From positions 62,001 to 126,000 of the forward strand of contig NZ_BNCD01000012.1 of NCBI RefSeq assembly GCF_014656295.1: a stretch of 64,000 bases of DNA. Reading direction: 5' to 3'. The DNA is from Streptomyces sulfonofaciens (GTDB lineage: Bacteria; Actinomycetota; Actinomycetes; Streptomycetales; Streptomycetaceae). Under the pieces are notes generated by a model, which was not told the origin of the DNA, did not search any database, and saw only the letters and a program-made list of their open reading frames with translations. This document shows positions 63,348-64,000 of this stretch, piece by piece. The first letter of the stretch is position 1. Each line of letters starts with the position of its first letter. A program made the position numbers and the translations under genes.

Positions 63348-64000
63348 TCAGGGCGTCGGCACCGTGTCCGGCAGTCCCGCCGCCGCGGGCACCGCGTCCG
63401 CGCGGCCCGTCACCGGCGAGGTGGTGGCGACCGCGAGCAGTGACGCCACCGCCACCGCCACGAACAGCACCCGCGTCCCGCCGAACCCGTCGAGCAGCCA
63501 GCCGCCGATGTACGGGCCGAGGATGCCGCCGACGCGCCCGAAGCCGAGCATGAAGCCCGCGCCCGTGCCGCGCGCCTGGACCGGGTAGGTCACCGCACAG
63601 ACGTTGTTGAGCAGGAACTGCCCGCCGATGATGAACAGGCCCGCCGCCCCGACACCGATCATGTTGCCCGCCGTCGTCGCGGTGAACGCCACGGCCAGTG
63701 TCGAGATCGCGCCGAGTCCGCACCACACCATCAGAGCGCGGCGCACGCCGAGGTACCGGTCCGCGACGAGGCCGCCCACCACGGCGCCCACGATCGACAT
63801 GCCCTGGAGTACGGCGCCGAAGACGTATCCGGTGGCGAAGCCCTCACCGCGGTCGATCATCAGCTCCGGAGTCCACGACGAGAGGCCGTACACGCTGAAC
63901 AGCAGGAGGAACGAGGACGCCCACAGCGCGATGGTCCGCTTGCGGAAGGCCGGGGCGAGCACGAGGCGCCAGTTGGCCTTCTCCGCCTTGGCCACGACGA
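63348..64000 (-). CDS. MFS transporter, C-terminal half (gene starts beyond the window)
   Basis: The frame is open to the last base of the window, so the 5' part is missing. The visible 217 codons cover the loop between the two halves (EKANWRLVLAPAFRKRTIAL) and six helices, including YGLSSWTPELMIDRGEGFA, the second-half MFS loop VADRYLGVRRALMVW, and LGFGRVGGILGPYIGGWLLD. The style resembles the aromatic-acid/sugar-phosphate MFS branches. The substrate is unknown. It is convergent with the esterase gene, whose 3' end lies 70 bp away. Confidence 0.88.
   Translation of the reverse strand, partial: VVAKAEKANWRLVLAPAFRKRTIALWASSFLLLFSVYGLSSWTPELMIDRGEGFATGYVFGAVLQGMSIVGAVVGGLVADRYLGVRRALMVWCGLGAISTLAVAFTATTAGNMIGVGAAGLFIIGGQFLLNNVCAVTYPVQARGTGAGFMLGFGRVGGILGPYIGGWLLDGFGGTRVLFVAVAVASLLAVATTSPVTGRADAVPAAAGLPDTVPTP

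Overview
High-GC DNA (roughly 70% by eye) with dense, often overlapping genes, frequent GTG starts, a SARP-type pathway regulator, a CtpI-like giant P-type ATPase, an actinobacterial homogentisate operon and an alcohol-dehydrogenase remnant of the mycothiol-linked type. Together these point to an actinomycete, most likely Streptomyces or a close relative. The mix of catabolic operons, small natural-product clusters and decayed genes suggests an accessory (arm-like) chromosomal region. No rRNA, tRNA, CRISPR array, phage or insertion sequence was recognised.

Layout. 1-5 kb: a partial SRPBCC gene, a Tat-exported metallo-beta-lactamase-fold hydrolase, an NTF2-like/MDR oxidoreductase pair and two gene remnants. 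5-16 kb: two Lrp/AsnC regulators around a P450-reductase fusion, then a tyrosine/homogentisate operon (hpd, hmgA, an unknown gene, fahA, scoA, scoB, an amino-acid dehydrogenase). 16-27 kb: a frameshifted ORF, a patatin, a UbiD-type decarboxylase with its small VdcD-like partner, an NDH-2-like flavoprotein, and an ABC exporter operon that ends in a YncE/phosphoesterase fusion. 27-34 kb: a giant P-type ATPase with a divergent small membrane protein, an NTF2-like pseudogene and a type I mannose-6-phosphate isomerase. 34-38 kb: a two-gene cyclodipeptide synthase/P450 cluster, a cobalamin riboswitch with a NiCoT-family cobalt/nickel permease, and a nitrobindin.

38.9-49.7 kb is the most interesting block. 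Seven tightly spaced minus-strand genes follow a large SARP regulator: an isonitrile synthase (PvcA/IsnA family), an Fe/2-oxoglutarate oxygenase (PvcB/IsnB-like), an HpaB-type phenol ortho-hydroxylase, a glutamine-dependent asparagine synthetase-like amidotransferase, a quinone-oxidoreductase-like MDR, a class III extradiol (HpaD/LigB) ring-cleaving dioxygenase and an HpaC-like flavin reductase. The gene content implies that an aromatic amino acid (probably tyrosine) becomes an isonitrile, is hydroxylated to a catechol, is ring-opened and is possibly amidated. I do not recognise this combination as a described pathway.

50-64 kb: an LVIVD-repeat secreted protein divergent from a DUF305 lipoprotein; a cupin/PEP-hydrolase-like/UPF0261 operon divergent from a MocR-type regulator with a perfect 11-bp inverted repeat between them; a DUF1028 protein; a beta-carbonic anhydrase plus SulP transporter pair; a small unknown protein; an ABM protein; a MarR regulator divergent from an HSL-type esterase with a clear palindromic operator; and the 3' part of an MFS transporter that leaves the window.
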